The notes under the pieces are model-generated. The model saw only the letters and a program-made list of their open reading frames with translations. It did no database searches and was not told the origin of the DNA. From Arenibacterium halophilum (GTDB lineage: Bacteria > Pseudomonadota > Alphaproteobacteria > Rhodobacterales > Rhodobacteraceae), in the NCBI RefSeq assembly GCF_005938225.1, contig NZ_VCPC01000002.1, positions 186,001 to 250,000 of the forward strand: 64,000 nt of DNA, in the 5' to 3' direction. A program made the translations under genes and the position numbers. Below, piece after piece: positions 7,937-18,012 of this stretch. The first letter of the stretch is position 1; the number at the start of each line of letters is the position of its first letter.

Positions 7937-9037
7937 ATGTTCGATTTGCAGGGCGACAGCCTGACAAAACGTTTCGGGTCCTTCACGGCCGTGCGCGATG
8001 TTTCCTTCGAGGTGCCAAGCGGGTCGTTTTTTTCGATCCTCGGGCCGTCGGGCTGTGGCAAGACCACGCTGATGCGGATGATCGCGGGGTTCGAGGAGCC
8101 GACCTCGGGCGATATCCGGATCAAGGGCACTTCGGTGGTTGGAACGCCGCCAAACAAGCGCAACGTCAAGATGGTGTTCCAGCATCTGGCGCTGTTTCCC
8201 ATGATGAACATCGGCGAGAACATCGCCTATGGGCTGAAATGCCGGGGCGAGAACAAGGTCGATATCCGCCGCAAGGTGGGCGAGGTGCTTGACCGCATCG
8301 GCTTGCCGGGCGTCGAGGAAAAGCAGGTGTCGCAGCTGTCGGGCGGGCAGAAACAGCGGATCGCGATTGCGCGCTGCATGGTGCTGGAGCCCGACGTTCT
8401 GCTGCTGGACGAACCGCTGGGCGCGCTTGACCTGAAGCTGCGCGAGCACATGAAGATCGAGCTGAAGCAGTTGCAGCACCAGTTCGACACGACATTCCTT
8501 TACATCACCCACGACCAGTCCGAGGCGCTGGTGATGTCCGACAACGTGGCCGTGATGAAATCCGGCCGGTTCGAACAGATAGGCCCGCCGGAACAACTCT
8601 ACCACGCGCCGCAAACCGCCTTTGTCGCGGGCTTCGTGGGCGACAGCAACCGGTTTGAGGGGCGGCTGTCCGCCCGCGCCGGCGATGAGGCCCGCGTGAC
8701 GCTGGACGCCGGTGGCGAGATGGTCGCCCGGCTGGGGCAAGAGGGGCTGTCTGACGGCGCGGCGGTATCGGTGTTCGTCCGCCCCGAGGCGATTTCGGCC
8801 CATGCCACGCGCGGCGCGGCGGCGGCGGATATGGTGGCGGTTGAGGGGACGGTTGACAGCCTGTTGTTCAACGGCGCCAACAGCCGCCTGCTGGTCAAGC
8901 TGGACGATGGTACCCAGATCGAATCCAGCCACACCACTGGCGCTGGCGCTGGCGCGCGGTTCGCCCCCGGTGACCGGGTGACGCTGACATGGGCGGTGGC
9001 CGACGGGCTGTGCTTTGCCGCCGAAGGTGGCGCGTGA
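7937..9037 (+). CDS. PotA-like ABC transporter ATP-binding protein
   Basis: A 366-residue importer ATPase. Walker A is GPSGCGKTT, the signature is LSGGQKQRIAIARC, and Walker B is LLLDEPLGALD with ITHDQSEAL after it. A C-terminal TOBE-type regulatory domain of about 120 residues follows, as in PotA/MalK. ATG 7937 (MFDLQGD) was chosen over the upstream in-frame extension because that extension runs back into the stem-loop region. It would energise the PotB/PotC-like permease pair encoded next. Its stop overlaps the next start (TGATG at 9035-9039). Confidence 0.92.
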   Translation: MFDLQGDSLTKRFGSFTAVRDVSFEVPSGSFFSILGPSGCGKTTLMRMIAGFEEPTSGDIRIKGTSVVGTPPNKRNVKMVFQHLALFPMMNIGENIAYGLKCRGENKVDIRRKVGEVLDRIGLPGVEEKQVSQLSGGQKQRIAIARCMVLEPDVLLLDEPLGALDLKLREHMKIELKQLQHQFDTTFLYITHDQSEALVMSDNVAVMKSGRFEQIGPPEQLYHAPQTAFVAGFVGDSNRFEGRLSARAGDEARVTLDAGGEMVARLGQEGLSDGAAVSVFVRPEAISAHATRGAAAADMVAVEGTVDSLLFNGANSRLLVKLDDGTQIESSHTTGAGAGARFAPGDRVTLTWAVADGLCFAAEGGA

Positions 9038-9906
9038 TGGCGCGCTCGGACGCGGGCAAGCTCTCGCTCATCCTGTTGATGACGCCGTTCCTGATGTGGA
9101 TCGTGCTACTGATCATCCTGCCGCAAATCGGCATCGGCTACCTGTCGTTTCAGGAAAAGGTCGGCCCCCGGCAATATGTCTTTGGCGTTGGCAACTACGT
9201 CGAGTTTCTAAGCGAACCGATCTATTGGAACACGCTGCTGCGTACGGCGTGGATGTCGATTTTGGTCACCATCCTGGCGCTGATGATCGGCTTTCCGGTG
9301 GCCTATTACATCGCCAAGATCGCGCGCAAACGCTCGCGCGCGGCGCTGTTCCTGCTGTGTTTGATCCCGCTGTGGGTGTCGGACCTTGTGCGCGCCTTCG
9401 GCTGGATCGTGCTGCTGCGCGAAACCGGCGTGATTTCCGGCGCGCTGCAATCCGTCGGGCTGATCGGCGGGCCGGTCGAACTGCTGTACAACGACATCAC
9501 GGTGGTGATCGGGCTGGTCTATACGGTTGTGCTGTTCATGATCGTGCCGCTGGTGTCCACGTTGGAGGGCATGGATAATTCCCTGCTGGAAGCGGGGTAC
9601 AACCTTGGCGGCACGCGATTCACCGTCTTCCGCATGATCGTGGTGCCCTATGCGATGCCCGGCATCGTCGCGGGCTGCATCATCGTGTTCATGCTGACGG
9701 CGGGCAGCTACCTGACGCCGATCCTGCTGGGCGGCAAGAACAGCATGTGGTTCACGGAACAGATCTATACCCAGTTCATCACCCGCTATAACTGGGAATC
9801 CGGGTCCACCTTTGGGGTTCTGCTGCTGCTGTTCACCTCTGCCGTGGTCTGGCTGGGCCTGCGGCTGACGGGGCAGAACCTTGCCTCGACCGTGGCGAAG
9901 GAGTGA
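9037..9906 (+). CDS. PotB-like ABC transporter permease
   Basis: A 289-residue inner-membrane permease with about six membrane segments and the EAA-type cytoplasmic loop LLEAGYNLGGTRFTVFRMIV, which docks the ATPase. It begins at ATG 9037, overlapping the ATPase stop, so translation is coupled. It pairs with the next gene to form the translocation channel. Confidence 0.9.
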   Translation: MARSDAGKLSLILLMTPFLMWIVLLIILPQIGIGYLSFQEKVGPRQYVFGVGNYVEFLSEPIYWNTLLRTAWMSILVTILALMIGFPVAYYIAKIARKRSRAALFLLCLIPLWVSDLVRAFGWIVLLRETGVISGALQSVGLIGGPVELLYNDITVVIGLVYTVVLFMIVPLVSTLEGMDNSLLEAGYNLGGTRFTVFRMIVVPYAMPGIVAGCIIVFMLTAGSYLTPILLGGKNSMWFTEQIYTQFITRYNWESGSTFGVLLLLFTSAVVWLGLRLTGQNLASTVAKE

Positions 9907-9910
9907 GCTC

Positions 9911-10774
9911 ATGAACGTCGCCGCCCCGCAATCCCGGTTCCTGCGCGCCACCTATTCCGGCTATCTGGTGCTGTTCTTCATCTACCTTGCCGCGCCGCTG
10001 GTGGCAGCCGGGGTCTTTGCCTTCAACGATTCCACCTTTTCGGCGCTGCCTTGGAAGGGCTTCACGCTGGATTGGTTCTTTGGCACCACCGACCCCAAGG
10101 TCGGCATGTTCCACGACCGCCGCCTGCTGCGCGGCATGGGCAATTCGCTGTATATCGGCGTGATCGTGGCGGCACTGTCCGTCGTTGTGGGCACCTGCAA
10201 CGCCTTTCTGTTTGAACGCAAGGAATTCCCTTTCAAATCGGTGCTCTATATCCTGATGGTGCTGCCGCTGGTGATCCCCGGCGTGATCCTTGGCATCTCG
10301 ATCCTTGTGTTCGCCAGCATGGTCGCCAATGGCGTGGAAAACGGCACGGGGATCGACCTTGGGTTCCTGCGCCCCGGGCTGTTCCTTGTCATCATCGGGC
10401 AGTTCTCGTTTCTGACCACCATCACCTCGCTGGTGATCGCGGCGCGGCTGCGCAAGTTCGACGTGGCGCTTGAGGAAGCGGCGCTGAACCTTGGCGCGAC
10501 GCGGGTACGGGTGCTGGCGACGATCACGCTGCCCTATCTTGCCCCGGCGCTGTTTTCGGCCTTTATCGTCGGCTTCCTGATCTCGTTCGAGAACTTCAAC
10601 ACCACGCTGATGCTGGTGGGATCCGACGCGCCGCTGACGATCACCATGTATGACCGCATGGTCAAGGTCGGCTCGACCCCGGTGCTGAACGCGGTGTCGT
10701 TCTTCCTGATGGTCGGCTCGGGGCTGCTGGCGCTGATCAGCGTGCTGGCGCAACGCCAGCGCGCCGATGATTAG
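9911..10774 (+). CDS. PotC-like ABC transporter permease
   Basis: A 287-residue second permease of the importer with about six membrane segments and the EAA loop ALEEAALNLGATRVRVLATI. ATG 9911 lies four bases after the previous stop, with GGAGTGAG upstream as the ribosome site. It ends only five bases from the stop of convergent metG, leaving no room for a separate terminator. Confidence 0.9.
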   Translation: MNVAAPQSRFLRATYSGYLVLFFIYLAAPLVAAGVFAFNDSTFSALPWKGFTLDWFFGTTDPKVGMFHDRRLLRGMGNSLYIGVIVAALSVVVGTCNAFLFERKEFPFKSVLYILMVLPLVIPGVILGISILVFASMVANGVENGTGIDLGFLRPGLFLVIIGQFSFLTTITSLVIAARLRKFDVALEEAALNLGATRVRVLATITLPYLAPALFSAFIVGFLISFENFNTTLMLVGSDAPLTITMYDRMVKVGSTPVLNAVSFFLMVGSGLLALISVLAQRQRADD

Positions 10775-10779
10775 GGCGC

Positions 10780-12492
10780 TTAGGTCCGCACCCCGGCAAA
10801 GCGCGCCTGCCAGTCCTCGCGCTGATCGTCGGTGATCTTGGCGAACAGCACGTCGGGCACGGTGAATGCGTGGCCGGCGGGCAGGGCGGCAAGTGCCGCG
10901 TCGATGTCGCCGGGCCATTCCATATCCAGCGTGTTCATCGCCGAGAGCATCCGCGCGCTGGCCTCGGGGATGAACGGGGCAGACAGCACCGCGTAAAGCC
11001 GGATCAGGTTCAGACCCAGCCGCACCTGCATGGCCGCCTGTTCGGGGTTTTCCTTGAAGGTGGTCCAGGGTGCGGCGGCTTGCAGGTATTCGTTCCCGGC
11101 GGCCCAGATCGCGCGGAGTTCCTGCGCCGACTTGCGCACCTCCATCGCCTGCATGAAGCCCTCGTAGGCGCGCACGCGGGTTGTCAGCTCGGCCAGCAGC
11201 GCGGCCTCGGCCTCGCCTTGGGTCCCACCTTCGGGCACCACCTCGCCGAATTTCGAGCGGCAGAATTTCGTGATCCGGCTGACGAAGTTGCCCAGCACGT
11301 CGGCCAGGTCCTTGTTTACGGTGGCCTGGAAATTGTCCCATGTGAATTCGGCATCCGACGATTCCGGCGCATGGCTCAGCAGCCACCAGCGCCAGTAATC
11401 GGCGGGCAGGATATCCAGCGCCTGATCCATGAACACGCCGCGCCCGCGCGACGTGCTGAACTGGCCACCATCGTAGTTCAGGTAGTTGAACGACTTGATG
11501 TAATCGACCAGCTTCCACGGCTCTTTCGAGCCAAGGATCGTCACCGGGAAGGACAGCGTGTGGAAGGGCACGTTGTCCTTGCCCATGAACTGCACATAGG
11601 TCACGTCATCCGCGCCCTTGTCGGTGCGCCACCAGCGCGCCCAGTCGTCGCCCTTGCCCGCGTCGACCCATTCCTGCGCGCAGGCGATGTATTCGATGGG
11701 GGCGTCGAACCAGACATAGAACACCTTGCCCTCCATGCCGGGCCAGGGCGCGTCGCCCTTCATCACCGGCACGCCCCAATCCAGATCGCGGGTGATGCCG
11801 CGATCCTGCAAGCCGTCGCCATCGTTCAGCCATTTCTTGGCGATCGAGGTGGTCAGCACGGGCCAGCCCTCGCGGGTGTCGATCCACTGCTCCAGCTCGT
11901 CCTTCATCTGGCTTTGGGCAAGGTACAGATGCTTGGTTTCGCGCATCTCCAGATCGGTCGACCCCGAGATGGTGGAATGCGGGTTGATCAGGTCGACCGG
12001 GTCCAGCTGCTTGGTGCAGTTGTCGCACTGGTCGCCGCGCGCGCTGTCGAAGCCGCAGTTGGGGCAGGTGCCTTCTATGTAACGGTCGGGCAGGAACCGC
12101 CCATCGGCGTGGGAGTACATCTGCTTTTCCGACACTTCGCGGATCAGTCCGGCGTCGTCCAGACGGGCGGCGAAATGCTGGGTCAGCTTGCGGTTCTGCT
12201 CGGACGAGGACCGCCCGAAGTGATCGAACGACAGGCCAAAGCCATCCGCGATCCTGGCCTGAACCTCCCACATCTCGGCGCAATATTCGGCCACCGGCTT
12301 GCCCGCCTTGGCGGCGGCCAGTTCGGCGGGGGTGCCATGTTCGTCGGTGGCGCAGAGGAACAGCACCTCGTTGCCGCGTCCGCGCTGGTAGCGGGCGAAC
12401 AGATCGGCCGGAAGCTGCGAGCCGACAAGATTGCCCAGATGCTTGATCCCGTTGATGTAGGGGATTGCCGAGGTGATCAGATAACGTGCCAT
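10780..12492 (-). CDS. metG: Methionyl-tRNA synthetase
   Basis: A 570-residue class I aminoacyl-tRNA synthetase charging tRNA-Met. The HIGH-type motif appears as HLGN (residues 18-21). The KMSKS motif is the relaxed FSTSRG (345-350). A zinc knuckle is formed by C143, C146, C156 and C159. The anticodon-binding helical domain follows, and the C-terminal tRNA-binding EMAP-like extension of E. coli MetG is absent. The start was set at ATG 12492 ([15 protein letters not shown]); the open frame continues upstream to 12951 but reads as non-protein-like sequence antisense to the lectin gene. It is convergent with the Pot-type operon. Confidence 0.95.
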   Translation of the reverse strand: MARYLITSAIPYINGIKHLGNLVGSQLPADLFARYQRGRGNEVLFLCATDEHGTPAELAAAKAGKPVAEYCAEMWEVQARIADGFGLSFDHFGRSSSEQNRKLTQHFAARLDDAGLIREVSEKQMYSHADGRFLPDRYIEGTCPNCGFDSARGDQCDNCTKQLDPVDLINPHSTISGSTDLEMRETKHLYLAQSQMKDELEQWIDTREGWPVLTTSIAKKWLNDGDGLQDRGITRDLDWGVPVMKGDAPWPGMEGKVFYVWFDAPIEYIACAQEWVDAGKGDDWARWWRTDKGADDVTYVQFMGKDNVPFHTLSFPVTILGSKEPWKLVDYIKSFNYLNYDGGQFSTSRGRGVFMDQALDILPADYWRWWLLSHAPESSDAEFTWDNFQATVNKDLADVLGNFVSRITKFCRSKFGEVVPEGGTQGEAEAALLAELTTRVRAYEGFMQAMEVRKSAQELRAIWAAGNEYLQAAAPWTTFKENPEQAAMQVRLGLNLIRLYAVLSAPFIPEASARMLSAMNTLDMEWPGDIDAALAALPAGHAFTVPDVLFAKITDDQREDWQARFAGVRT

Positions 12493-12575
12493 GTCGCGCC
12501 CTTGCAGATTTGCGCCCTCATAGCGCAACCACCACGCAAGGGCCAGCATCGGAATGGGCGCTACCGCCGCGCCCG

Positions 12576-12608
12576 CAAACGAAAATGCCGCCCCCGAAGG
12601 GACGGCAT
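12576..12608 (-). terminator. Rho-independent terminator for the lectin gene
   Basis: On the minus strand ATGCCG and CGGCAT (12603-12608 with 12585-12590) form a GC-rich hairpin with further pairing inside. It is followed by TTTTCGTTT. It lies 24 bases after the stop of the minus-strand lectin-like gene and upstream of metG. Confidence 0.7.
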
Positions 12609-12631
12609 CGCAACCTTGCGCCTGTGGGCGA

Positions 12632-13225
12632 TCAGGCTTTCTTGCGGCGACGGCCGATCCAGCCCATGATGCCGAAGCCGGCAGCGGCCAGTGGCAGCGA
12701 GGCCGGGACCGGGACCTGCGAGGGCGAGTTGTATTCGACGACGTACTTCTGCAGCGTGGCGCCCGAGCCGTTGTCGTTCCACTGGTTGCCGGACCACCAG
12801 CCCTGAACATAGTCTTCGTTGCCGCCGTAGTTGTTCGGCTCGCCCGACGACCAGTTGGTGTAGCTGAACGCTTCGCCCGATGTCCACTCGAACGACCCTT
12901 CGGTGTTCTTGTCGTGCCCGCCGATCCATGCGGTGACATAGGTGCCACCATGCGAGGGCGACGAGGTGGTGAAGGCGTTGTTCACGCCGTCCAGGAACGA
13001 TTGTTCCCCAGCCGAGGTGATCGACGCGAGATAGCCGTTCTGACCATTGAACGACATCGCCATTGCGGCGGCGTTGGCTTGTTCCCAGGTCAGGTTGACC
13101 CGTGCCCAGATCACTTCGTACCAGTGATCGTTGCCACCGCTTGCGGCGGTCCACTGTGTCGGCGCGGCCTGTGCAGCGCCCGCCAGCAGCGCGAGGGCGG
13201 CGGAGGCGTATAGTGCTTTTTTCAT
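12632..13225 (-). CDS. Secreted C-type-lectin-domain protein with VPLPA-type C-terminal sorting signal
   Basis: A 197-residue exported protein. A signal peptide ends near AGAAQA (residue 20). The body is a C-type lectin fold: early WYEV, then [17 protein letters not shown] and NWSSGEPNN, the last being the EPN-type calcium/sugar loop. The last 27 residues start with VPVPA (171-175), then a hydrophobic stretch and a RRRKKA cluster, the architecture of PEP-CTERM/VPLPA-CTERM tails processed by exosortases. Such tails direct the protein to exosortase and archaeosortase-like processing at the cell surface or exopolysaccharide. No exosortase lies in this window. Upstream AAGGGGACA serves as ribosome site. 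The natural ligand is unknown. Confidence 0.8.
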   Translation of the reverse strand: MKKALYASAALALLAGAAQAAPTQWTAASGGNDHWYEVIWARVNLTWEQANAAAMAMSFNGQNGYLASITSAGEQSFLDGVNNAFTTSSPSHGGTYVTAWIGGHDKNTEGSFEWTSGEAFSYTNWSSGEPNNYGGNEDYVQGWWSGNQWNDNGSGATLQKYVVEYNSPSQVPVPASLPLAAAGFGIMGWIGRRRKKA

Positions 13226-13392
13226 TGGTGTCCCCTTGGAGTGACTCGTTACCCGTTGAATCGTGAAAACGGTGACACAGCACTAATCGAAATGTGGCGA
13301 AAATAAAGCTATATTTTACAATAGTTTACCGTGCATTTACAGTGACGGCTCGTTCGGGGGGACTGTTGCTGTCCCGGCGACACTTTACCAAT

Positions 13393-14628
13393 TCAGCGGT
13401 CGCGAGGTTTGTCTGTTTCTCGGCTGCGTCCGGTCAGCCGCCCGATCAGGAATGAGGTTCGTGGTGCATATTGATAGCGGGTGCGACGCTGGGCCGGTCG
13501 GGCACGCATCCGGGCCAGACCAAAGATGACCAGCCCGACATGGCCGATCGCGATCATGGTGAACATTGCCCCCGGTCCGTAGGATTTGATGAGTTCAGAG
13601 GCAAGGTAGGGTGCGGCGATGGCCCCCAGCGCGAAATAGAACATCAACGCGGCCGACAGCTCGACCCTCTCGCTGCTGCTGGCAAAGTCATGGGCATGGG
13701 CGGCGGCGACGGAATAGATTGGATAGGTGGTCAGACCAAAGATCATCGCTGCCGCCATGACGCCGAAGGTCCCGGTGCTGGAGATCCACATGGTCAGGCC
13801 GGAACTGGCCACTGCCGCGACCGACAACCAGATCAGCACCCAGCGGCGGTCGTATTTGTCGGCCAGCCATCCCACCGGGAATTGGGCCAATGCGCCGCCC
13901 AGAACGAAACAACCCAAAAACCAGCCTATCTGCCCTGCGTTCAGCCCCACCTCTTGCCCGTAGATCGGCCCGACCATGCGGAACGACGCCGAGGACAGCG
14001 CCGCCACGACCACCGCCGCGGCTGCAAGGGGCGAACGTTGCACCGCCAGACGCGGGCGCAGGCGCGGGGCATCGGGGGTTTCGGGCTGCGGATTGGTGGT
14101 CAGCGTCAGCGGCAGCAGGGCCGCGCAGCACAGGATCGCCAGCAGGTTGTAGGACACATAGCTGGCGGGCGTCAGGATGCCGATAATCAGCTGCGCCGCC
14201 AGCGCGCTGGTCATGTCGACCACGCGGTAAACGCCCATCGTGCGGCCGCGGGTCTCGTTCGTGACCTTGTCCTGCAACCACGCCTCGATCACCGTGTAGC
14301 ACCCGGCAACGCACAGCCCCGACATGGTGCGCATCGCGATCCAGGCCAGCGGGTCGATCACCAACATATGCGCCATCAGCCCGATGGCCCCCGCCGCCGT
14401 AAAGGCGGCAAAGGCGCGCGAATGCCCGACGCTGCCCATCAGCCGGGGCGCCCACCAGCAGCCCACGAAGAAGCCAAGAAAATGCGCCGAGCCGAGCAGG
14501 CCGATCTGCGTGGTCGTGAACCCAAGTTCCAGACCCGAGAGCACATCCAGCGGCCCCACGCCCCCCGAAGACAGCTGCAGCAGCATGACCGACAGGAACA
14601 GGGCGGCGAAGGAGATCAGAAGACGCAT
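13393..14628 (-). CDS. Major facilitator superfamily transporter
   Basis: A 411-residue membrane protein with about twelve hydrophobic segments and a central charged loop near residues 180-200. The half-repeat signature GWLADKYDRRWVL identifies the superfamily, and overall layout resembles the YcaD-type MFS subgroup. The C-terminal tail is basic and cytoplasmic. The substrate is not predictable. It stands alone, with 90 bases to the next minus-strand gene. Confidence 0.85.
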   Translation of the reverse strand: MRLLISFAALFLSVMLLQLSSGGVGPLDVLSGLELGFTTTQIGLLGSAHFLGFFVGCWWAPRLMGSVGHSRAFAAFTAAGAIGLMAHMLVIDPLAWIAMRTMSGLCVAGCYTVIEAWLQDKVTNETRGRTMGVYRVVDMTSALAAQLIIGILTPASYVSYNLLAILCCAALLPLTLTTNPQPETPDAPRLRPRLAVQRSPLAAAAVVVAALSSASFRMVGPIYGQEVGLNAGQIGWFLGCFVLGGALAQFPVGWLADKYDRRWVLIWLSVAAVASSGLTMWISSTGTFGVMAAAMIFGLTTYPIYSVAAAHAHDFASSSERVELSAALMFYFALGAIAAPYLASELIKSYGPGAMFTMIAIGHVGLVIFGLARMRARPAQRRTRYQYAPRTSFLIGRLTGRSRETDKPRDR

Positions 14629-14718
14629 GACGCCCCCTTCAAACCTGTGCCGCCCGGCGAGTGCTTGCGGGTTTTCGACGAAAACATGTCGCTCCCGGCG
14701 CTTTCTGCCCTTTGGATG

Positions 14719-17091
14719 TTATGCCTTCGCCGGGGTGGCGGTGCCTTCGATGCGGATCGGCTGGGTCGAGCCATCCTTGGCCTCGCCAAAGAAGATGGTC
14801 TGGTGTGGGAAGGGAATTTCGATCCCGCGTTCATCGAACACCCGCTTGAGGATGCCGTTATAGGCGCGGCCCGTGGCCCATTGCTTGCCCGGGATCGTCT
14901 TGATCCGTGCGCGCAGAACCACGGCGCTGTCGCCAAAGCTTTGCAGGCCGAACCATTCCAGGTCGCCGGTGATGGCCGCGCCCTGATCGGCGTCTTCGCG
15001 CAGCTCCTCGAAGCTGTCGACCATTGCGGCTTTCACTTCGTCCACGTTCTCGCGATAGGCCACGCCCATGTCGCAGACAAAGTACGAGAAATCGCGCGTG
15101 AAGTTCGACACCATGTCGACCGAGGAAAACGGGATCAGGTGGAAACAGCCCTGCACGTCGCGCAGGCTGACCGAACGGATCGTCAGCTTTTCCACCGTGC
15201 CGGTGGTGCCGCCCACGGTGATCACGTCGCCCACGTTGATCGCGTTCTCGAACTGGATGAAGATGCCGGTGATGATGTCCTGCACCATCTTCTGGGCGCC
15301 GAAACCGATGGCCAGGCCCAGCACCCCGGCCGAGGCCAGCAGCGGCCCGATATCCAGCCCGATTTCCGACAGGCAGAACATCAGCGCAAGGATGAAGATG
15401 GCGATGGTGCCCGCGTTGCGCAGCAGCGTCAGCAGCGTGGTTTCCCGCGCGGTGGCGATATTGCCGTAATCCGGGTTCAGGCGGTAATCGACCCAGCTGG
15501 TCATCGCCAGCCAGACACCATAGGCCACCAGAAGGATCCCGGCCAGCGAGATCAGCGACGAGGTGACGCGATAGCCCAGCTGGCTTTCCATCCAGTCACG
15601 CAGCGCGATCAGCCCGATCACATCCAGCGCGAACAGCACCACGATCAGCATGATGACAAAGCGCACAGCCATCAGCACGCGCGGCACCACGCGGTTCAGG
15701 CGCGGTTCAAGCAGGGGCAGCTTCAGGCTCAGATCCTGCGGCAGGCGCACGCCGCGCCCCACCATGCCCGACAGCAGGCCCGACAGCAGAGAGGCCAGGA
15801 TGAGGGCAAGGATGATCTTGCCCGAGGCGATCAGCGCCGCAAAGGTCACATTGGGCGGCTGGGTCATGACAACGGCGAACATGCAGGCCAGATAGGCCAG
15901 CATGAACCAGTGCCAGTTCGCGGCCAGAGGGCGCAGGAATCCCCCGCGCCGGCGGGACTGTGTTTCCACGGCGTCAGGGCCGGTAAAGGCGGGGGCAAAG
16001 CCGGTTTCGGTGGCGACCTCGGCCTCGGTTTCGCGGCGGGCGTCCTCTTCGGCGGTGGCGGCCGGATCGGTCAGGCTCAGCTGCGCCATGATCCAGTCGG
16101 CGACGGCGGCGCGGTGACGGATTACCAGAACCACCAGATGCAGAAGCACGATCAGCGCCAGCAGGGCCGACACGGCGTTTCCGGCGGCAAAGCTGACACC
16201 CTGGTTGATGATCGGCACCACCAGAAGCTGGCCGTAGCCGATCACCGACACGATCACGTTGAAATTGCGTGCCAGTCGGCGCGCGGCCCGGTTCGACAGT
16301 GGCAGCACGCGCAGCCCCGCCGCGCTGGGCGACAGCATCGCGCGCATCGCGACCTTGAACATTTCCACCAGCAGGAAGGCGTTCAGATACATCGTCTGGC
16401 GAATGCCGATCTGGCCGAATTCCCCCACGACCAGCACGGTCACGGCATAGCCAATGGCCCAGGCCAGCATCACGACAACCGCGTCCATCGCGACCGAGCC
16501 AAGGAAGATCAGAACGGTGCGCACCGGCCCCGCGGCCTCGGCCCGGTGGCCCATGCGGCGATAGACCGGAATGGCGGCGCGTCGCAGGATCAGGAAGGTC
16601 GCGATGGTCAGCACGATCACCAGCCCCAGGTCCCACAGGGCGTCGCCAAGGATCGACAGTTCGTTGCCGCCCAGCCCGTTGAACACGGCGCCGGATGTGC
16701 CCATCGCCGCCCAGATCGTCGAGAGCTCGGCCACGGCGGTTTCGGCCACGTCCTGCGTTACCAGCGCGATGCGACGGCCCAGAGAGATATCGCTTTCGGT
16801 GTCGGCAACAGCTTCGGCCACTGTATCAGCGGGAATTTCAGCCGCGGCAGAGGTGCCTGCAAGCCCTTGTTCCAGCTCAGAAATCAGCTCTGCCCGGGCG
16901 GTGTCGTCCTTGAGGATCTCCAGCAGCGTCTGCAACCGGCCCGACGGTTCGCCTGCAGCAGATTCGCTGGTCTCGGGCTCTGCGCTGCCACCTGTGCCGG
17001 GCAGGATTTGTGCCGTGGCCCCGGACCCAAGGCCCAGTGACGCAAACAAAAGTGTGACAAGGGCAAGGGCGGCAAAAAGGTGGTGGCGCAT
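14719..17091 (-). CDS. YbiO-like MscS-family mechanosensitive channel
   Basis: A 790-residue inner-membrane channel with a signal peptide (ending about TAQ), a periplasmic alpha-helical N-terminal region, about ten predicted membrane segments, and the conserved MscS pore and beta domain near residues 560-650. Key motifs are GVLGLAIGFGAQKMVQD (pore helix) and FENAINVGDVITVGG. It should release osmolytes on hypo-osmotic shock. Length and domain order fit E. coli YbiO better than MscS or MscK. Confidence 0.85.
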   Translation of the reverse strand: MRHHLFAALALVTLLFASLGLGSGATAQILPGTGGSAEPETSESAAGEPSGRLQTLLEILKDDTARAELISELEQGLAGTSAAAEIPADTVAEAVADTESDISLGRRIALVTQDVAETAVAELSTIWAAMGTSGAVFNGLGGNELSILGDALWDLGLVIVLTIATFLILRRAAIPVYRRMGHRAEAAGPVRTVLIFLGSVAMDAVVVMLAWAIGYAVTVLVVGEFGQIGIRQTMYLNAFLLVEMFKVAMRAMLSPSAAGLRVLPLSNRAARRLARNFNVIVSVIGYGQLLVVPIINQGVSFAAGNAVSALLALIVLLHLVVLVIRHRAAVADWIMAQLSLTDPAATAEEDARRETEAEVATETGFAPAFTGPDAVETQSRRRGGFLRPLAANWHWFMLAYLACMFAVVMTQPPNVTFAALIASGKIILALILASLLSGLLSGMVGRGVRLPQDLSLKLPLLEPRLNRVVPRVLMAVRFVIMLIVVLFALDVIGLIALRDWMESQLGYRVTSSLISLAGILLVAYGVWLAMTSWVDYRLNPDYGNIATARETTLLTLLRNAGTIAIFILALMFCLSEIGLDIGPLLASAGVLGLAIGFGAQKMVQDIITGIFIQFENAINVGDVITVGGTTGTVEKLTIRSVSLRDVQGCFHLIPFSSVDMVSNFTRDFSYFVCDMGVAYRENVDEVKAAMVDSFEELREDADQGAAITGDLEWFGLQSFGDSAVVLRARIKTIPGKQWATGRAYNGILKRVFDERGIEIPFPHQTIFFGEAKDGSTQPIRIEGTATPAKA

Positions 17092-17127
17092 GAGATCCGG
17101 TGCTGACTGTGTCTTTGGACGTACCGG

Positions 17128-17838
17128 CTATAGGCTAGTGTTTGGATTGGCAACGGCAAGGGCATCCACGCCCGTGCGACCGGTCGGCGGGGGTTCGCCC
17201 CGGCCGACCGCCTTGGCGCGGACAAGATCAAGCCCCCGGCGCGGGCCGGTCTGGGTGGCCTCCCATGCCATCGGCGGCTGCATCCGGGCGCGCCGCCGCT
17301 CCAGCCGCCAGCGCCGGGCGTCGCCCGCGTGGGCCGGGGCCATGTGCCAGCGGGTTTCCACCCCCGGCGCCCCGCCGTCACCCGGGGTCAGCAGCAGGCC
17401 CAGCGGCGGGGTGGCGGCATGGCGCGCGCCGGCCTCGGCCGCCAGATGCATCCGCCGCACCGCCGTCAGCCCCGGGGGGCCGGGCAGATCGGCCACCATC
17501 AGCGCCACCGCCCCGGCGCGCAACACCTCTTCCGCGCACCACAGCAGATCGGTGTCGCGGCGCGGGGCCACGAAGAGGAAGCGGGCCGGATCGGCAAAGG
17601 CCATCATCCCGTCGGGGTTGGGGGCGTCGGGCTGACGGTCGGGCGCGATCCAGATCACCGGGCCCTGCGTCAGCCCGGCCAGCCAGATCGCCAGCGTGCG
17701 CCGCGCCGGGCCGCAGGCCTCGTGCACGCGCATCAGCGACAGGCGCGCCTCGGCGCCCAAATGCAGCGCGGGCCCGGCGGGGTCGGGGGCGCTGTGCGAC
17801 AGGGCGACAAGGCCGGGAAGGGGGGATCGATTCGCCAT
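17128..17838 (-). CDS. ImuA-like protein (RecA-fold, degenerate P-loop)
   Basis: A 236-residue protein resembling ImuA / SulA-like proteins found with ImuB and DnaE2 translesion polymerases. The recognisable block is LFVAPRRDTDLLWCAEEVLR followed by a helix with RRMHLAAEAGARHAA. The nucleotide loop region reads GPARRT, without the Gly-Lys-Thr of a working Walker A. The usual partners imuB and dnaE2 are not adjacent: the neighbours are a mechanosensitive channel and, divergently, an aldo/keto reductase. Assignment is by resemblance only. It may be an orphan copy or a remnant of an SOS cassette. Confidence 0.6.
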   Translation of the reverse strand: MANRSPLPGLVALSHSAPDPAGPALHLGAEARLSLMRVHEACGPARRTLAIWLAGLTQGPVIWIAPDRQPDAPNPDGMMAFADPARFLFVAPRRDTDLLWCAEEVLRAGAVALMVADLPGPPGLTAVRRMHLAAEAGARHAATPPLGLLLTPGDGGAPGVETRWHMAPAHAGDARRWRLERRRARMQPPMAWEATQTGPRRGLDLVRAKAVGRGEPPPTGRTGVDALAVANPNTSL

Positions 17839-18012
17839 GGGTCATGGTGGCATGTTCGCTATTTGTTCTCAACCTGGGGGATGCGGTTTTGCAGTTGCCT
17901 TCGGCGGCGCGACAGGGATAGCCTTTGCGCTTATCCTCCATGCTGACGGTGCTGGCCCGTGGCACATCCGACGGGCAAGACTGAAATGGGCCGGACTGAA
18001 AGGACAAATCCA

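Noticed and set aside
12493-12951. Upstream extension of the metG frame
   Set aside because: The first 153 codons read as unrelated Arg/Ser/Pro-rich sequence antisense to the lectin gene, while ATG 12492 gives the canonical MetG N-terminus.
13471-17040. A 1189-codon plus-strand frame antisense to the MFS and MscS genes
   Set aside because: It is rich in His, Gln, Arg and Asp with no motif, and is the mirror of two real minus-strand genes with clear domains. In GC-rich DNA such long shadow frames are common.
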